Source: Sphingomonas glacialis (GTDB lineage: Bacteria; Pseudomonadota; Alphaproteobacteria; Sphingomonadales; Sphingomonadaceae). From it: a DNA stretch of 64,000 nt. The DNA lies in contig NZ_RCZC01000008.1 of NCBI RefSeq assembly GCF_006439055.1, forward strand, positions 63,494 to 127,493, given 5' to 3'. The translations under genes were made by a program, and so were the position numbers. Shown here piece after piece: positions 26,261 through 35,919 of this stretch (positions are counted from its first letter, which is position 1; the number at the start of each line of letters is the position of its first letter). Under the pieces are notes generated by a model. The model saw only the letters and a list, made by a program, of their open reading frames with translations, made no database searches and was not told where the DNA came from.

Positions 26261-27220
26261 TTGAGTCAGCTTTCCCCCGCCTCGCCTGAAGTCCGCGCCG
26301 CCCGTGGCGAGGCGGGTGTTTCCCCCAACGACGTACCGCCCGCCGCGCGGCTTCTGGCGCGCACCTGGCAGATCCTGCGCCGTGTCCTGATCGGCGTGTT
26401 GTCGGACGGATTCATCCACGCCGGCAATCTGGCCTATCTGGCGCTGGTCACGGTGTTTCCGTTCTTCATCCTGGCGGCCGCGATCGCCTCGCTGATCGGG
26501 CAGAGCACCGAGACGCAGCGCGCGGTCGCCTCGTTCCTCCACGTGCTGCCCGCCAACGTCGCCGAATTGCTGGAAAAGCCGATCCACGACGTGCTGCTCG
26601 CGCGGACCGGATCGCTGCTGTGGGTCGGCGCCATCGTCGCCTTGTGGTCGGTCGGCAGTTTCGTCGAGACGATCCGCGACATCTTCCGCCGCGCCTACGG
26701 CGTCGTCTCGACCAAGCCGTTCTGGCATTACCGCCTGAGCTCGATGCTCGTCATCATCGCCTCGGTCGTGCTCGCGCTGCTGTCGTTCCTCGTCCAGGGG
26801 CTGATGACCGCGATCGAGCGGTTCATCTACACGCTGTTGCCGTTCGCCCAGAATGTCGCGGGCTGGGTCGGGCTGTCGCGGATCGTGCCCGGCGTGGTGA
26901 TGTTCGGCGCGCTCTACATCCTGTTCTTCTCGGTCACCCCCTCCAAGTATCGCCTGAGCAAATGCCCGAAATGGCCCGGCGCGCTGTTCACCACCGTCTG
27001 GTGGGTCAGCATCACTGCCTTACTGCCCGTCGTGCTGTCGCGGCTCGGCAGTTATGATCTCACCTATGGCAGTCTTGCGGGCGTGATCATTGCCTTGTTG
27101 TTCTTCTTTCTGGTCGGTCTCGGCATCGTGTTCGGTGCGCATTTGAACGCGGCACTGGCGGAACCGACCGAACACGGGGTAGAGAGCACGCCTGAAACCA
27201 ATGAGGTGGTGATAGCGTGA
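26261..27220 (+). CDS. YihY/BrkB family inner membrane protein
   Basis: 319 residues from a TTG at 26261, with GGAG 8 bases upstream; no ATG fits the domain start. FIHAGNLAYLALVTVFPFFI is the opening of the YihY core, followed by five more hydrophobic segments and a YGSLAGVIIALLFFFLVGL stretch near the end. Despite older labels as ribonuclease BN, these are integral membrane proteins of unknown activity. The stop overlaps the fabI start (GTGA). Confidence 0.85.
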   Translation: MSQLSPASPEVRAARGEAGVSPNDVPPAARLLARTWQILRRVLIGVLSDGFIHAGNLAYLALVTVFPFFILAAAIASLIGQSTETQRAVASFLHVLPANVAELLEKPIHDVLLARTGSLLWVGAIVALWSVGSFVETIRDIFRRAYGVVSTKPFWHYRLSSMLVIIASVVLALLSFLVQGLMTAIERFIYTLLPFAQNVAGWVGLSRIVPGVVMFGALYILFFSVTPSKYRLSKCPKWPGALFTTVWWVSITALLPVVLSRLGSYDLTYGSLAGVIIALLFFFLVGLGIVFGAHLNAALAEPTEHGVESTPETNEVVIA

Positions 27221-28020
27221 CGGAATTGATGGCAGGCAAGCGCGGGCTGATCATGGGGCTTGCCAATGATCGCTCGCTCGCCTGGGGGATTGCGAAGAAG
27301 CTGAGCGAGGCGGGGGCGGAGCTCGCCTTCAGCTACCAGGGCGAGGCGATGGAGAAGCGCGTCCGCCCGCTTGCCGAGCAATTGGGCGTCGCGCGGCTGT
27401 TCGATTGCGACGTGTCGGACATGGGCGCGCTCGATGCGACCTTTGCCGATCTGGCGAAGGAATGGCCGACGATCGATTTCGTCGTCCATGCGATCGGCTT
27501 CTCGGACAAGAACGAGCTGCGTGGCGGCTATGTCGACACCAGCCTCGACAACTTCCTGATGACGATGAACATTTCGGTCTATTCGTTCGTCGCGGTGTGC
27601 AAGCGCGCGGCGGCGATGATGCCGAATGGCGGATCGCTGCTGACGCTTAGCTATTACGGCGCCGAGAAGGTCATTCCGCATTACAACGTAATGGGCGTGG
27701 CCAAGGCCGCGCTCGAGACCAGCGTGCAATATCTCGCGGTCGATCTGGGGCGCAACAATATCCGCGTCAACGCGATCTCGGCCGGGCCGATCAAGACGCT
27801 CGCCGCGAGCGGGATCGGCGACTTCCGCCTGATCCTCAAGTGGAACGAGCTGAACTCGCCGTTGAAGCGCAACGTCACGATCGAGGATGTCGGCGGCGCC
27901 GGGCTCTATCTGCTCAGCGATCTCGCAAGCGGCGTTACGGGCGAGACGCATCATGTCGATGCCGGCTATCATGTGATCGGCATGAAAGCGGAGGATGCGC
28001 CGGACATCGCGCTGGCGTGA
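27217..28020 (+). CDS. fabI: enoyl-[acyl-carrier-protein] reductase (NADH)
   Basis: 267 residues from the GTG at 27217, which overlaps the previous stop. An in-frame ATG four codons later (MAGKRG) is an alternative. GLANDRSLAWGIAKKLSEAG is the FabI cofactor-binding start. The catalytic Tyr and Lys lie in HYNVMGVAKAALETSVQYLA (Y-x6-K), and NAISAGPIKTLAASGI is also diagnostic. It reduces trans-2-enoyl-ACP in the last step of each fatty-acid elongation cycle. Triclosan-type target. Confidence 0.95.
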   Translation: MTELMAGKRGLIMGLANDRSLAWGIAKKLSEAGAELAFSYQGEAMEKRVRPLAEQLGVARLFDCDVSDMGALDATFADLAKEWPTIDFVVHAIGFSDKNELRGGYVDTSLDNFLMTMNISVYSFVAVCKRAAAMMPNGGSLLTLSYYGAEKVIPHYNVMGVAKAALETSVQYLAVDLGRNNIRVNAISAGPIKTLAASGIGDFRLILKWNELNSPLKRNVTIEDVGGAGLYLLSDLASGVTGETHHVDAGYHVIGMKAEDAPDIALA

Positions 28021-28025
28021 GCCTT

Positions 28026-28088
28026 CTCCCTCTCCCCTTCGGGGGAGAGGGAAGGGGCCCGCCGCGAAGCGGTGGGAAGGGTGAGGGG
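28026..28088. repeat. left inverted repeat flanking the DUF559 gene
   Basis: Outer hairpin cctctccccttcgggggaga, then aaggggcccgccgcgaagcg, then gtgggaagggtgagggg. It begins 5 bp after the fabI stop. The inner edge provides GAGGGG a few bases before the GTG of the DUF559 gene. It is the inverse of the element at 28445-28504. Confidence 0.88.
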
Positions 28089-28090
28089 CT

Positions 28091-28509
28091 GTGACGAGAT
28101 CGCGGTACACCGTCGGCGACGGCAGCATCGAACGCGCTCGAGAATTGCGCCGCAATGCCACCGCCGCCGAGACAAGGCTTTGGGCCGTACTGCGCGGCAG
28201 CGCGCTTGACGGCCACAAATTCCGCCGCCAGCAACGCCTGGGGCCGTTCTACGCAGATTTTGTCTGCCAGGCGGCGCGGCTCGTGGTCGAGATCGACGGC
28301 GAAACGCATATGGGTAATGAAGAGCGCGACGCGCGTCGTACCGCTTTTCTCGAACGAGAAGGCTATCGTGTGCTGCGGTTTTGCAATGCTGACGTGATGG
28401 AAAATGTGGAGGGCGTGACGCAGGTCATTCGCTCCGCGTTCGGACCCTCACCTTCCCACCCGGCTATGCCGGGCGGGCCCCTTCCTCTCCCCCATGGGGA
28501 GAGGAGATC

Positions 28510-28513
<4 letters not shown>
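28091..28513 (+). CDS. DUF559 domain protein, putative Vsr-like endonuclease
   Basis: 140 residues from the GTG at 28091. ARELRRNATAAETRLWAVLR, KFRRQQRLGPFYADFVCQAA, RLVVEIDGETHMGNEERDAR and REGYRVLRFCNADVMENV are the DUF559 core (about 15-117). The fold is related to very-short-patch-repair and other PD-(D/E)XK nucleases; candidate catalytic acids are the Asp of YADF and the Glu/Asp of VEIDGE. No activity has been established for the family that I know of. The last 22 residues or so are encoded by the right-hand repeat, and the stop overlaps the aroC ATG. The gene is bracketed by inverted repeats. Confidence 0.88.
28445..28504. repeat. right inverted repeat flanking the DUF559 gene
   Basis: Inverse of the left element. 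It reads ccctcaccttcccacccggc, tatgccgggcgggccccttc, then the outer hairpin ctctcccccatggggagagg. It encodes the C-terminal tail of DUF559 and its outer edge (GAGAGGAG) is the Shine-Dalgarno of aroC at 28510. The centre differs from the left copy (cggctatgccg instead of cgcgaagcg), keeping base pairing. Confidence 0.88.
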
Positions 28514-29577
<1,064 letters not shown>

Positions 29578-29614
29578 TGCCACGTAGCGGTTAGCGTTCC
29601 GCGCGCCCGTATCC

Positions 29615-29699
29615 CCGTCATCCCAGCGGAAGCTGGGATCTCAAGCCGTCGGGGCGCATGGATCGCCCCATGAGACCCCAGCTTTTGCTGGGGTGACGG
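29615..29699. repeat. palindromic repeat family B, copy 1
   Basis: Left arm ccgtcatcccagcggaagct plus gggatctca; right arm tgagaccccagcttttgctg plus gggtgacgg. The 29-bp arms are imperfect inverses, and each can fold into its own hairpin (cccagc/gctggg), giving a REP-like doublet. It lies 37 bp after aroC and may help stop or protect its transcript. Confidence 0.82.
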
Positions 29700-29842
29700 C
29701 TGGGCGCGGATGCTGACGGTAACCCGATACAATATGCCTGCCGCAGAGCGCGGGCCCAGCGATCATTTCGCGAAGCATCGTGCTGCAGTGCAGCGCGTAC
29801 CGAAAGATCTCGCAAACATATTGGGGCTTTTGCACCCAATTC

Positions 29843-29865
29843 GCAACAAGAAGACAAATTGTTGC
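29843..29865. promoter_or_regulatory. inverted repeat upstream of secreted Ser/Thr/Pro-rich protein
   Basis: gcaacaa and ttgttgc form a perfect 7-bp inverted repeat with a 9-base AT-rich centre, about 90 bases before the start at 29957. It is the most distinctive site in the 257-bp stretch between the family B repeat and the gene. It could be an operator or the base of an mRNA hairpin. Confidence 0.35.
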
Positions 29866-29956
29866 TTTAGAGCGACAAATGGAGCGACCAAATGTCGGTA
29901 CGGTCGTTCTTATGCCTGACCCATTCGATGGTCACGTCATTCCAAAGGACCGACCC

Positions 29957-30265
29957 ATGCGTATCGCAACCCTCACGGCAATTGCTGCAATGACTCTCTC
30001 GTCGGCAGCGCTCGCGCAGACCACGCCGGCATCGCCAGGCGCACCGACGACGTCCTCGCCGTCGACCAGCGGGCCGATGACGACCGGACCGATGACCTCC
30101 TCGCCGGGCACTTCGGCACCGACGACCGCGGACCCCGCGATGTCGACGCCCGACTCGACCGCGACCACGACGTCGACCACCGACTCGACCATGTCGACCC
30201 AGACCCCGACTGACTCGACGACCACGACGACGCAGAGCAAGTCCAAGAAGAAGCGCCCGATGTAA
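29957..30265 (+). CDS. secreted low-complexity Ser/Thr/Pro-rich protein
   Basis: 102 residues from the ATG at 29957. A clear signal peptide (MRIATLTAIAAMTLSSAALA) is cleaved before QTTPAS. The mature 80 residues are almost only Ser, Thr, Pro, Ala, Gly, Met and Asp (GPMTTGPMTSSPGTSAPTTA), ending in a basic SKSKKKRPM. It is probably disordered and periplasmic or surface-exposed. The start chosen leaves an AT-richer leader upstream. A strong terminator follows at 30293. No function is recognised. Confidence 0.7.
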   Translation: MRIATLTAIAAMTLSSAALAQTTPASPGAPTTSSPSTSGPMTTGPMTSSPGTSAPTTADPAMSTPDSTATTTSTTDSTMSTQTPTDSTTTTTQSKSKKKRPM

Positions 30266-30292
30266 CCGAGTCCCCCTTCGGTTCGTCACGGC

Positions 30293-30324
30293 CCCCGGTC
30301 GCGCGCAAGCGCGGCCGGGGTTTT
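30293..30324 (+). terminator. rho-independent terminator
   Basis: A 12-bp stem ccccggtcgcgc / gcgcggccgggg (one G-U pair) with a gcaa loop is followed by TTTTCTTT on the plus strand. It ends the secreted Ser/Thr/Pro-rich gene and lies just before the convergent purA stop. Confidence 0.9.
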
Positions 30325-30331
30325 CTTTGCT

Positions 30332-31621
30332 TCAGTCGGAGAAGGGGTCGCGCACGAGGATCGTGTCGTCGCGCTCGGGGCTGGTCGAAACCAGCGCCAC
30401 CGGGCAGCGGATCAGCTCCTCGATCCGGCGGATGTACTTGATCGCCTGCGCCGGCAGATCGGCCCAGCTGCGCGCGCCAGCGGTCGTTTCCTGCCAGCCG
30501 GGCATCGATTCGTAGATCGGCTCGACCTCGGCCTGGTCGGCGGCGTGCGCCGGGTAATAATCGAGCGTCTCGCCGCGCAGGGAATAGCCGGTGCAGATCT
30601 TCACTTCGTCGAAGCCGTCGAGCACGTCGATCTTGGTCAGCGCGATCCCGGTGATGCCGCCGACCGCTGCCGATTGGCGCACCAGCACCGAATCGAACCA
30701 GCCGCAGCGGCGCTTTCGCCCGGTGACGGTGCCGAACTCATGCCCGCGCACTCCCAGCTGCTCGCCGGTCGCATCTTCGAGTTCGGTCGGGAAGGGCCCC
30801 GAGCCGACGCGCGTGGTATACGCCTTGGCAATCCCGAGCACGAAGCCGACCGCGCTCGGCCCGAGGCCCGAACCGCCCGCGGCGGTACCCGAGATGGTGT
30901 TCGACGAGGTGACGAACGGGTAGGTGCCATGATCGACGTCGAGCAGCACGCCCTGCGCGCCCTCGAACAGGATGCGCTTGCCCGCGGCCTTGGCGGCGTT
31001 GAGGTTGCGCCAGGTCGGCTTGGCGAAGGGCAGGACGAACGGCGCGATCTCGCGCAACGCTTCGACCAGCGCGGCGCGATCGACCGGCGGCTCGCCAAAG
31101 CCTGCGCGCAGCGCGTCGTGATGCGCGCTGATCCGGTCGAGCTGCGCGTCGAGCGCGTCGAGGTGCGCGAGGTCGCAGACGCGGATAGCACGGCGGCCGA
31201 CCTTGTCCTCATAGGCCGGGCCGATGCCGCGGCGCGTCGTGCCGATCTTGCCGGCGCCGCTCGCGTCCTCGCGCAGACCGTCGAGGTCGCGGTGGAACGG
31301 CAGGATCAGCGCGCAGGTGTCGGACACCATCAGCGTGTCGGGGGTGATCGTCACGCCCTGTCCGCGCAATTTCTCCACCTCGGCTTTTAGCGCCCAGGGG
31401 TCGAGCACGACGCCATTGCCGATCACCGAGGGCGTACCGCGCACGATGCCCGAGGGGAGCAGCGAGAGCTTGTACACGCTCTCGCCGACGACGAGCGTAT
31501 GGCCGGCATTGTGCCCGCCCTGGAAGCGCACGACGACATCGGCGCGCTCGGCGAGCCAGTCGACGATCTTGCCCTTGCCCTCATCGCCCCATTGGGCGCC
31601 GATCACTGCTACGTTTCCCAC
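30332..31621 (-). CDS. purA: adenylosuccinate synthetase
   Basis: 429 residues, typical length. MGNVAVIGAQWGDEGKGKIV contains the glycine-rich GTP loop with the catalytic Asp; FQGGHNAGHTLVVG, GTTRRGIGPAYEDKVGRRAI and LFEGAQGVLLDVDHGTYPFV are also diagnostic. It joins aspartate to IMP using GTP in the first committed step to AMP. Transcribed alone, convergent with the preceding small secreted protein gene, and divergent from the gene at 31790. Confidence 0.96.
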   Translation of the reverse strand: MGNVAVIGAQWGDEGKGKIVDWLAERADVVVRFQGGHNAGHTLVVGESVYKLSLLPSGIVRGTPSVIGNGVVLDPWALKAEVEKLRGQGVTITPDTLMVSDTCALILPFHRDLDGLREDASGAGKIGTTRRGIGPAYEDKVGRRAIRVCDLAHLDALDAQLDRISAHHDALRAGFGEPPVDRAALVEALREIAPFVLPFAKPTWRNLNAAKAAGKRILFEGAQGVLLDVDHGTYPFVTSSNTISGTAAGGSGLGPSAVGFVLGIAKAYTTRVGSGPFPTELEDATGEQLGVRGHEFGTVTGRKRRCGWFDSVLVRQSAAVGGITGIALTKIDVLDGFDEVKICTGYSLRGETLDYYPAHAADQAEVEPIYESMPGWQETTAGARSWADLPAQAIKYIRRIEELIRCPVALVSTSPERDDTILVRDPFSD

Positions 31622-31789
31622 GGTTTTCTACCTGCTGTTACATTTTCGGTGCAGCCCTAATGCGCAGGGGGCGGGGGGTCCATGTCTAATGCAAGCGGTC
31701 GGCGGGCGGACATGTCGCCGTCGGCTCCGTTGCCAACTCGACGCGTGCGGTTCATGTTGGGGACGGGTTGCTTGAGTTATACACGTTTT

Positions 31790-32182
31790 ATGGTCGTTTC
31801 GATTCAGTCCTGCCGTCTCCGCCACGCGCTTGGCGTCGTGCTTGCCGCGGGTTTCGCATGCGCGCCGGTGGTGGTGTTTGCCCAATCCGCGCCTGCCCCC
31901 GCGCCGACGGCATCGACCGACACGATCCGGCTGACCGACGAGCAGCGTCTCGCGATCCTCGATCACACCACGCCCGAAAGCGCCGCCGCCGCACGCGGCG
32001 AAATGCCCGAGTCCGAGCGCAAGACGCTCGGTATTCACGGCGAGGTCGGCGCGATGATCGGCTCGAACGGCGCGCGCGCGCTGTACGGCGTCGCGCAGGT
32101 CCCGCTCGGCGACAACGCGGCCGCGACGGTCTCGTTCGAGAGCAGCCGCTTCGGATATCCGCGCCAGAGCGGAAGGCGCTGA
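31790..32182 (+). CDS. exported hypothetical protein
   Basis: 130 residues if translation starts at the ATG at 31790 (MVVSIQSCRLRHALGVVLAA), which gives a signal peptide ending near FAQSAPAPAP. Two earlier in-frame ATGs (31682, 31712) would place the signal far from the N-terminus. The mature part contains TIRLTDEQRLAILDHTTPES and TLGIHGEVGAMIGSNGARAL followed by short beta-like strands; I do not recognise the family. No clear Shine-Dalgarno precedes the chosen start. It is followed 19 bp later by the DUF1810 gene. Confidence 0.6.
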   Translation: MVVSIQSCRLRHALGVVLAAGFACAPVVVFAQSAPAPAPTASTDTIRLTDEQRLAILDHTTPESAAAARGEMPESERKTLGIHGEVGAMIGSNGARALYGVAQVPLGDNAAATVSFESSRFGYPRQSGRR

Positions 32183-32201
32183 GGCGGGGCTGCGCGCGCC
32201 G

Positions 32202-32651
32202 ATGCCCGACCGCTTCGACCTGGCACGGTTCGTCGCCGCGCAGGAATTGACCTTCGACACGGCGCTCGCCGAAATCCGGGGTGGCGCGAAACGCAGCCAC
32301 TGGATGTGGTTCATCTTTCCACAATTCGCTGGCCTGGGGCACAGCGCGATGGCGCAGCGCTACGCGATCGGCTCGCTCGACGAGGCGCGTGCCTATCTCG
32401 CGCATCCTGTCCTCGGCGCGCGGTTGCGTCGCTGCGTCGCGACGCTCGACGGTGTTGGCGGATCCACCGCCCAGGCGGTGTTCGGCGAGGTCGATGCCGC
32501 CAAGCTGCGCTCGTCCTTGACGCTGTTCCTGCTCGCCAGCGACGAGCCGCTGTTTAGCGAAGCGCTCGCCCAATGGTTCGACGGCGTTTCAGACGAGCGG
32601 ACGCTCGAACGGGTGTGCCCGGTGTCGGGGGATACCAACATCCGGTCCTGA
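32202..32651 (+). CDS. DUF1810 domain protein
   Basis: 149 residues. FDLARFVAAQELTFDTALAE, IRGGAKRSHWMWFIFPQFAG and LGHSAMAQRYAIGSLDEARA are the DUF1810 hallmarks, including the conserved HWMWFIFPQ. It is a small cytosolic alpha-helical protein (YbiA-unrelated, about 140-150 residues) with no proven activity. The gene lies 49 bp ahead of tRNA-Pro. Confidence 0.9.
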   Translation: MPDRFDLARFVAAQELTFDTALAEIRGGAKRSHWMWFIFPQFAGLGHSAMAQRYAIGSLDEARAYLAHPVLGARLRRCVATLDGVGGSTAQAVFGEVDAAKLRSSLTLFLLASDEPLFSEALAQWFDGVSDERTLERVCPVSGDTNIRS

Positions 32652-32700
32652 CGGTCTGCCCTTGCGCTTCGCGCAGCACCCGCCTAAGCGCATCCAACGT

Positions 32701-33078
<378 letters not shown>

Positions 33079-34647
33079 ATGCGCACCTGTTCCGTGTGCC
33101 TGTTGCTTTTGCTGACGGGCACGACCCCGGCGATCGCTGCTTCGCGCGACGGGGACAATGCTGCCTTGGCGAATCGTTTGACTTGGGGCGTTTCTTCACA
33201 GTCGCTTGGCGGGCCGCAGCCGGGCAGTGCCGCCTGGCTCGATGCGCAGCTCAAGCATCCCGACGACACGCTGCCGCCCGCGATCGCCGCGCAAATCGCC
33301 GCGATGCGGATCAGCCGTACGCCTGTTGCCCAGCTCGTCGTCGATGCCGACGCCGCCAACCGCTATGCCGGCAAGCTGCCCGACGTCGCGCGGCGTGACG
33401 CGGCGCGCACCGCGTATCAGCGCGACATGACCGCGCTCGCCAACGAAGCCGCGGCGCGCTCGCTGCTGCGCGACAATTACGCGCCTGATCAGCTCCGCGA
33501 GCAGATGACCTGGTTCTGGATGAACCATTTCAGCGTCCAGGCGCAAAAGCGCGATATTCGCGCGATGGTCGGCGATTACGAGGAGACGGTGCGCGACCAC
33601 GCGTTCGGCAAGTTCCGCGACCTGCTCGAGGCGACGCTCAAGCATCCCGCGATGCTGCGATATCTCGACAACGACCAGAACGCCGCCGGCCATATCAACG
33701 AGAATTACGCGCGCGAGATCATGGAGCTCCACTCGATGGGGGTGGGGACCGATTATACGCAGAAGGACGTGCAGGAACTCGCTCGGATCCTGACCGGCGT
33801 CGGCGTCGATCTCAGCCCGACCGCACCCAAGCTCAATCCGCAGCGGCAGGCCTTGTACCTGCGCGCCGGGCTGTTCGAGTTCAATCCCAACCGCCACGAT
33901 TTCGGCGACAAGCAGTTCCTCGGCCAGACGATCAAGGGCAGCGGATTTGGCGAGGTCGAGACCGCGCTCGACCTGATCGCCCGCGCGCCGGCGACCGCGC
34001 ACCACGTGTCGCTCCAGCTCGCGACCTATTTCCTGGGCGACCGGCCGCCGCCCGCGGTGATCGACCGGATGACCGCGGCCTGGCGCAAGACCGATGGCGA
34101 CATCGCCGCGGTGCTGCGCGCGATGATCCGCGCGCCCGAGTTTCGCCGCTCGCCCGGCACGCGCTTCAAGGATCCGGTGCAATATACCGTGTCGGCGGTC
34201 CGGCTGATGTACGGCGACCGGACGATCCTCAATCCGCAGCCGATCCTCGGCTGGCTCAACCGGATGGGCGAGGGGCTTTATGCGCGCGAGACCCCCGATG
34301 GCTTCCCGCTCGAATCCGCCGCCTGGACCAGCCCCGGCCAGATGTCGGTCCGCTTCGAGATCGCGCGCCAGATCGGCAGCGGGGCGAACGCCCTGTTCAA
34401 GCCGCCGCCGCCGCCGGCCGCGACCGTCGCGCCGGGTACGATGCCGGCGGTGGTTCCCGCTGCGTTGCCGCTGCCGCCTGTAGCGGTGCTGCCCGCGCCG
34501 CCACTGCCGCACTTGCAGACCGCCGCTTATTACACCGCGATCGCGCCACGCGTCGCCTGGCCGACCAAGGCGGCACTCGCGCAGGCGACCGCGCCCCAGC
34601 AGTGGAACGCTTTGTTCCTGTCCTCGCCCGACTTCATGCGGCGCTGA
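33079..34647 (+). CDS. DUF1800 family exported protein
   Basis: 522 residues from the ATG at 33079 (AAAGGAG upstream); the in-frame ATG at 33049 lacks a ribosome site. A signal peptide ends at about residue 21 (LLLTGTTPAIAA). FWMNHFSVQAQKRDIRAMVG, ATLKHPAMLRYLDNDQNAAG, NENYAREIMELHSMG and YTQKDVQELARILTGVGV are DUF1800 signatures. A Pro/Ala-rich segment (about 435-475, PPPPPAATVAPGTMPAVVPA) is an added linker. These proteins are always next to DUF1501 genes, as here, with 17 bp between. Function is not established. Confidence 0.9.
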   Translation: MRTCSVCLLLLLTGTTPAIAASRDGDNAALANRLTWGVSSQSLGGPQPGSAAWLDAQLKHPDDTLPPAIAAQIAAMRISRTPVAQLVVDADAANRYAGKLPDVARRDAARTAYQRDMTALANEAAARSLLRDNYAPDQLREQMTWFWMNHFSVQAQKRDIRAMVGDYEETVRDHAFGKFRDLLEATLKHPAMLRYLDNDQNAAGHINENYAREIMELHSMGVGTDYTQKDVQELARILTGVGVDLSPTAPKLNPQRQALYLRAGLFEFNPNRHDFGDKQFLGQTIKGSGFGEVETALDLIARAPATAHHVSLQLATYFLGDRPPPAVIDRMTAAWRKTDGDIAAVLRAMIRAPEFRRSPGTRFKDPVQYTVSAVRLMYGDRTILNPQPILGWLNRMGEGLYARETPDGFPLESAAWTSPGQMSVRFEIARQIGSGANALFKPPPPPAATVAPGTMPAVVPAALPLPPVAVLPAPPLPHLQTAAYYTAIAPRVAWPTKAALAQATAPQQWNALFLSSPDFMRR

Positions 34648-34664
34648 ATTTACGGAGACCGCTG

Positions 34665-35879
34665 ATGCTGATCGACCGTCGTCAATTGCTCACTGGCGCC
34701 GCGGCGCTGGCCCCGCTCGTCATCGCCGGCCGCGCGTTTGCCGCGCCGCAGGCGGGGAGCCGGATGCTCGTCGTGTTCCTGCGTGGGGCGTATGATGCCG
34801 CCAACATCATCGCGCCGACGGGAAGCGATTTCTATCACGCGTCACGCCCGACGATCGCGCTCGGCAAGCCCAATCCGGCGGATCCGAACGCGCCGCTCGC
34901 GCTCGATGCCGACTGGAGCCTCCATCCGGCGCTCAAGGAGTCGATCTATCCGCTGTGGCAGAAGCAGCAGATCGCCTTCGTCCCGTTCGTCGGCACCGAC
35001 GATATGAGCCGCAGCCATTTCGAGACGCAGGACACGATCGAGCTCGGCCAGCCGATTGGCGGGCATCGCGATTACAATTCGGGCTTCATGGCGCGGCTCG
35101 CCGCGGCGCTCGGGCAGGACAAGCCGATCGCGTTCACCGACCAATTGCCGCTGTGCTTCCGCGGCGGGCCGGTGATCCCCAATGTCGGGCTTGGCGCGAT
35201 CGGATCGAAGCCTGCGGTGCCGGCCAAGGACGCCGCGCTGATCACGCAAATGTATCGCGGCACGCATAACGGCGCGGCCGATCTGGGCAGCGCAGTCGCC
35301 GAGGGGTTCCAGGTGCGCGACAGCGTCTTCAGGACCGTCGATGAGGAGATGCAGCAGGCGAGCCGCGGTGCGGTCAGCCCCAAGGGTTTCGAACTGTCGG
35401 CGCGGCGGATCGGCGCGTTGATGCGCGACCAGTTCAATCTCGCCTTCGTCGATGTCGGCGGGTGGGACACGCACGTCAACCAGGGCGGCGCGCAGGGCTA
35501 TCTCGCGACGCATATCGGCGAACTGGGCCGTGGTCTGGCGGGCTTTGCCGAGGCGATCGGCCCCGATGCGTGGCAGCATACGACGGTGGTTGTCGTGTCC
35601 GAATTCGGCCGCACCTTTCACGAGAATGGCGACAAGGGCACCGACCATGGCCATGGCAGCATCTATTGGGTGCTCGGCGGCGGGGTGAAGGGTGGGCGCA
35701 TCACCGGGCCGCAGGTCGCGCTGTCGCAGGTGACGTTGAACCAGGGGCGCGATCTGCCGGTGCTGACCGATTATCGCGCGCTGCTCGGCGGCCTAGCCGC
35801 GCGACAGTTCGGGCTCGCGCCCAATCGGCTCGGCTCGGTCTTCGCCGGGGTGGTACCGGCGGATCTCGCGCTCGTCTGA
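34665..35879 (+). CDS. DUF1501 family protein with Tat-like signal
   Basis: 404 residues from the ATG at 34665. The N-terminus MLIDRRQLLTGAAALAPLVI has a twin-arginine pattern and a cleavage site near GRAFA. VVFLRGAYDAANIIAPTGSD, DDMSRSHFETQDTIELG, DVGGWDTHVNQGGAQGYLAT and TVVVVSEFGRTFHENGDKGT are DUF1501 hallmarks; the family is distantly related to sulfatase and alkaline phosphatase folds and the motifs contain several Asp and His that could bind metal. It is paired with DUF1800, suggesting a secreted two-protein complex. Confidence 0.9.
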   Translation: MLIDRRQLLTGAAALAPLVIAGRAFAAPQAGSRMLVVFLRGAYDAANIIAPTGSDFYHASRPTIALGKPNPADPNAPLALDADWSLHPALKESIYPLWQKQQIAFVPFVGTDDMSRSHFETQDTIELGQPIGGHRDYNSGFMARLAAALGQDKPIAFTDQLPLCFRGGPVIPNVGLGAIGSKPAVPAKDAALITQMYRGTHNGAADLGSAVAEGFQVRDSVFRTVDEEMQQASRGAVSPKGFELSARRIGALMRDQFNLAFVDVGGWDTHVNQGGAQGYLATHIGELGRGLAGFAEAIGPDAWQHTTVVVVSEFGRTFHENGDKGTDHGHGSIYWVLGGGVKGGRITGPQVALSQVTLNQGRDLPVLTDYRALLGGLAARQFGLAPNRLGSVFAGVVPADLALV

Positions 35880-35919
35880 CGCGGTTTGGTTCGGCCGCGC
35901 CGGTTGGCCAACGCGTGTG

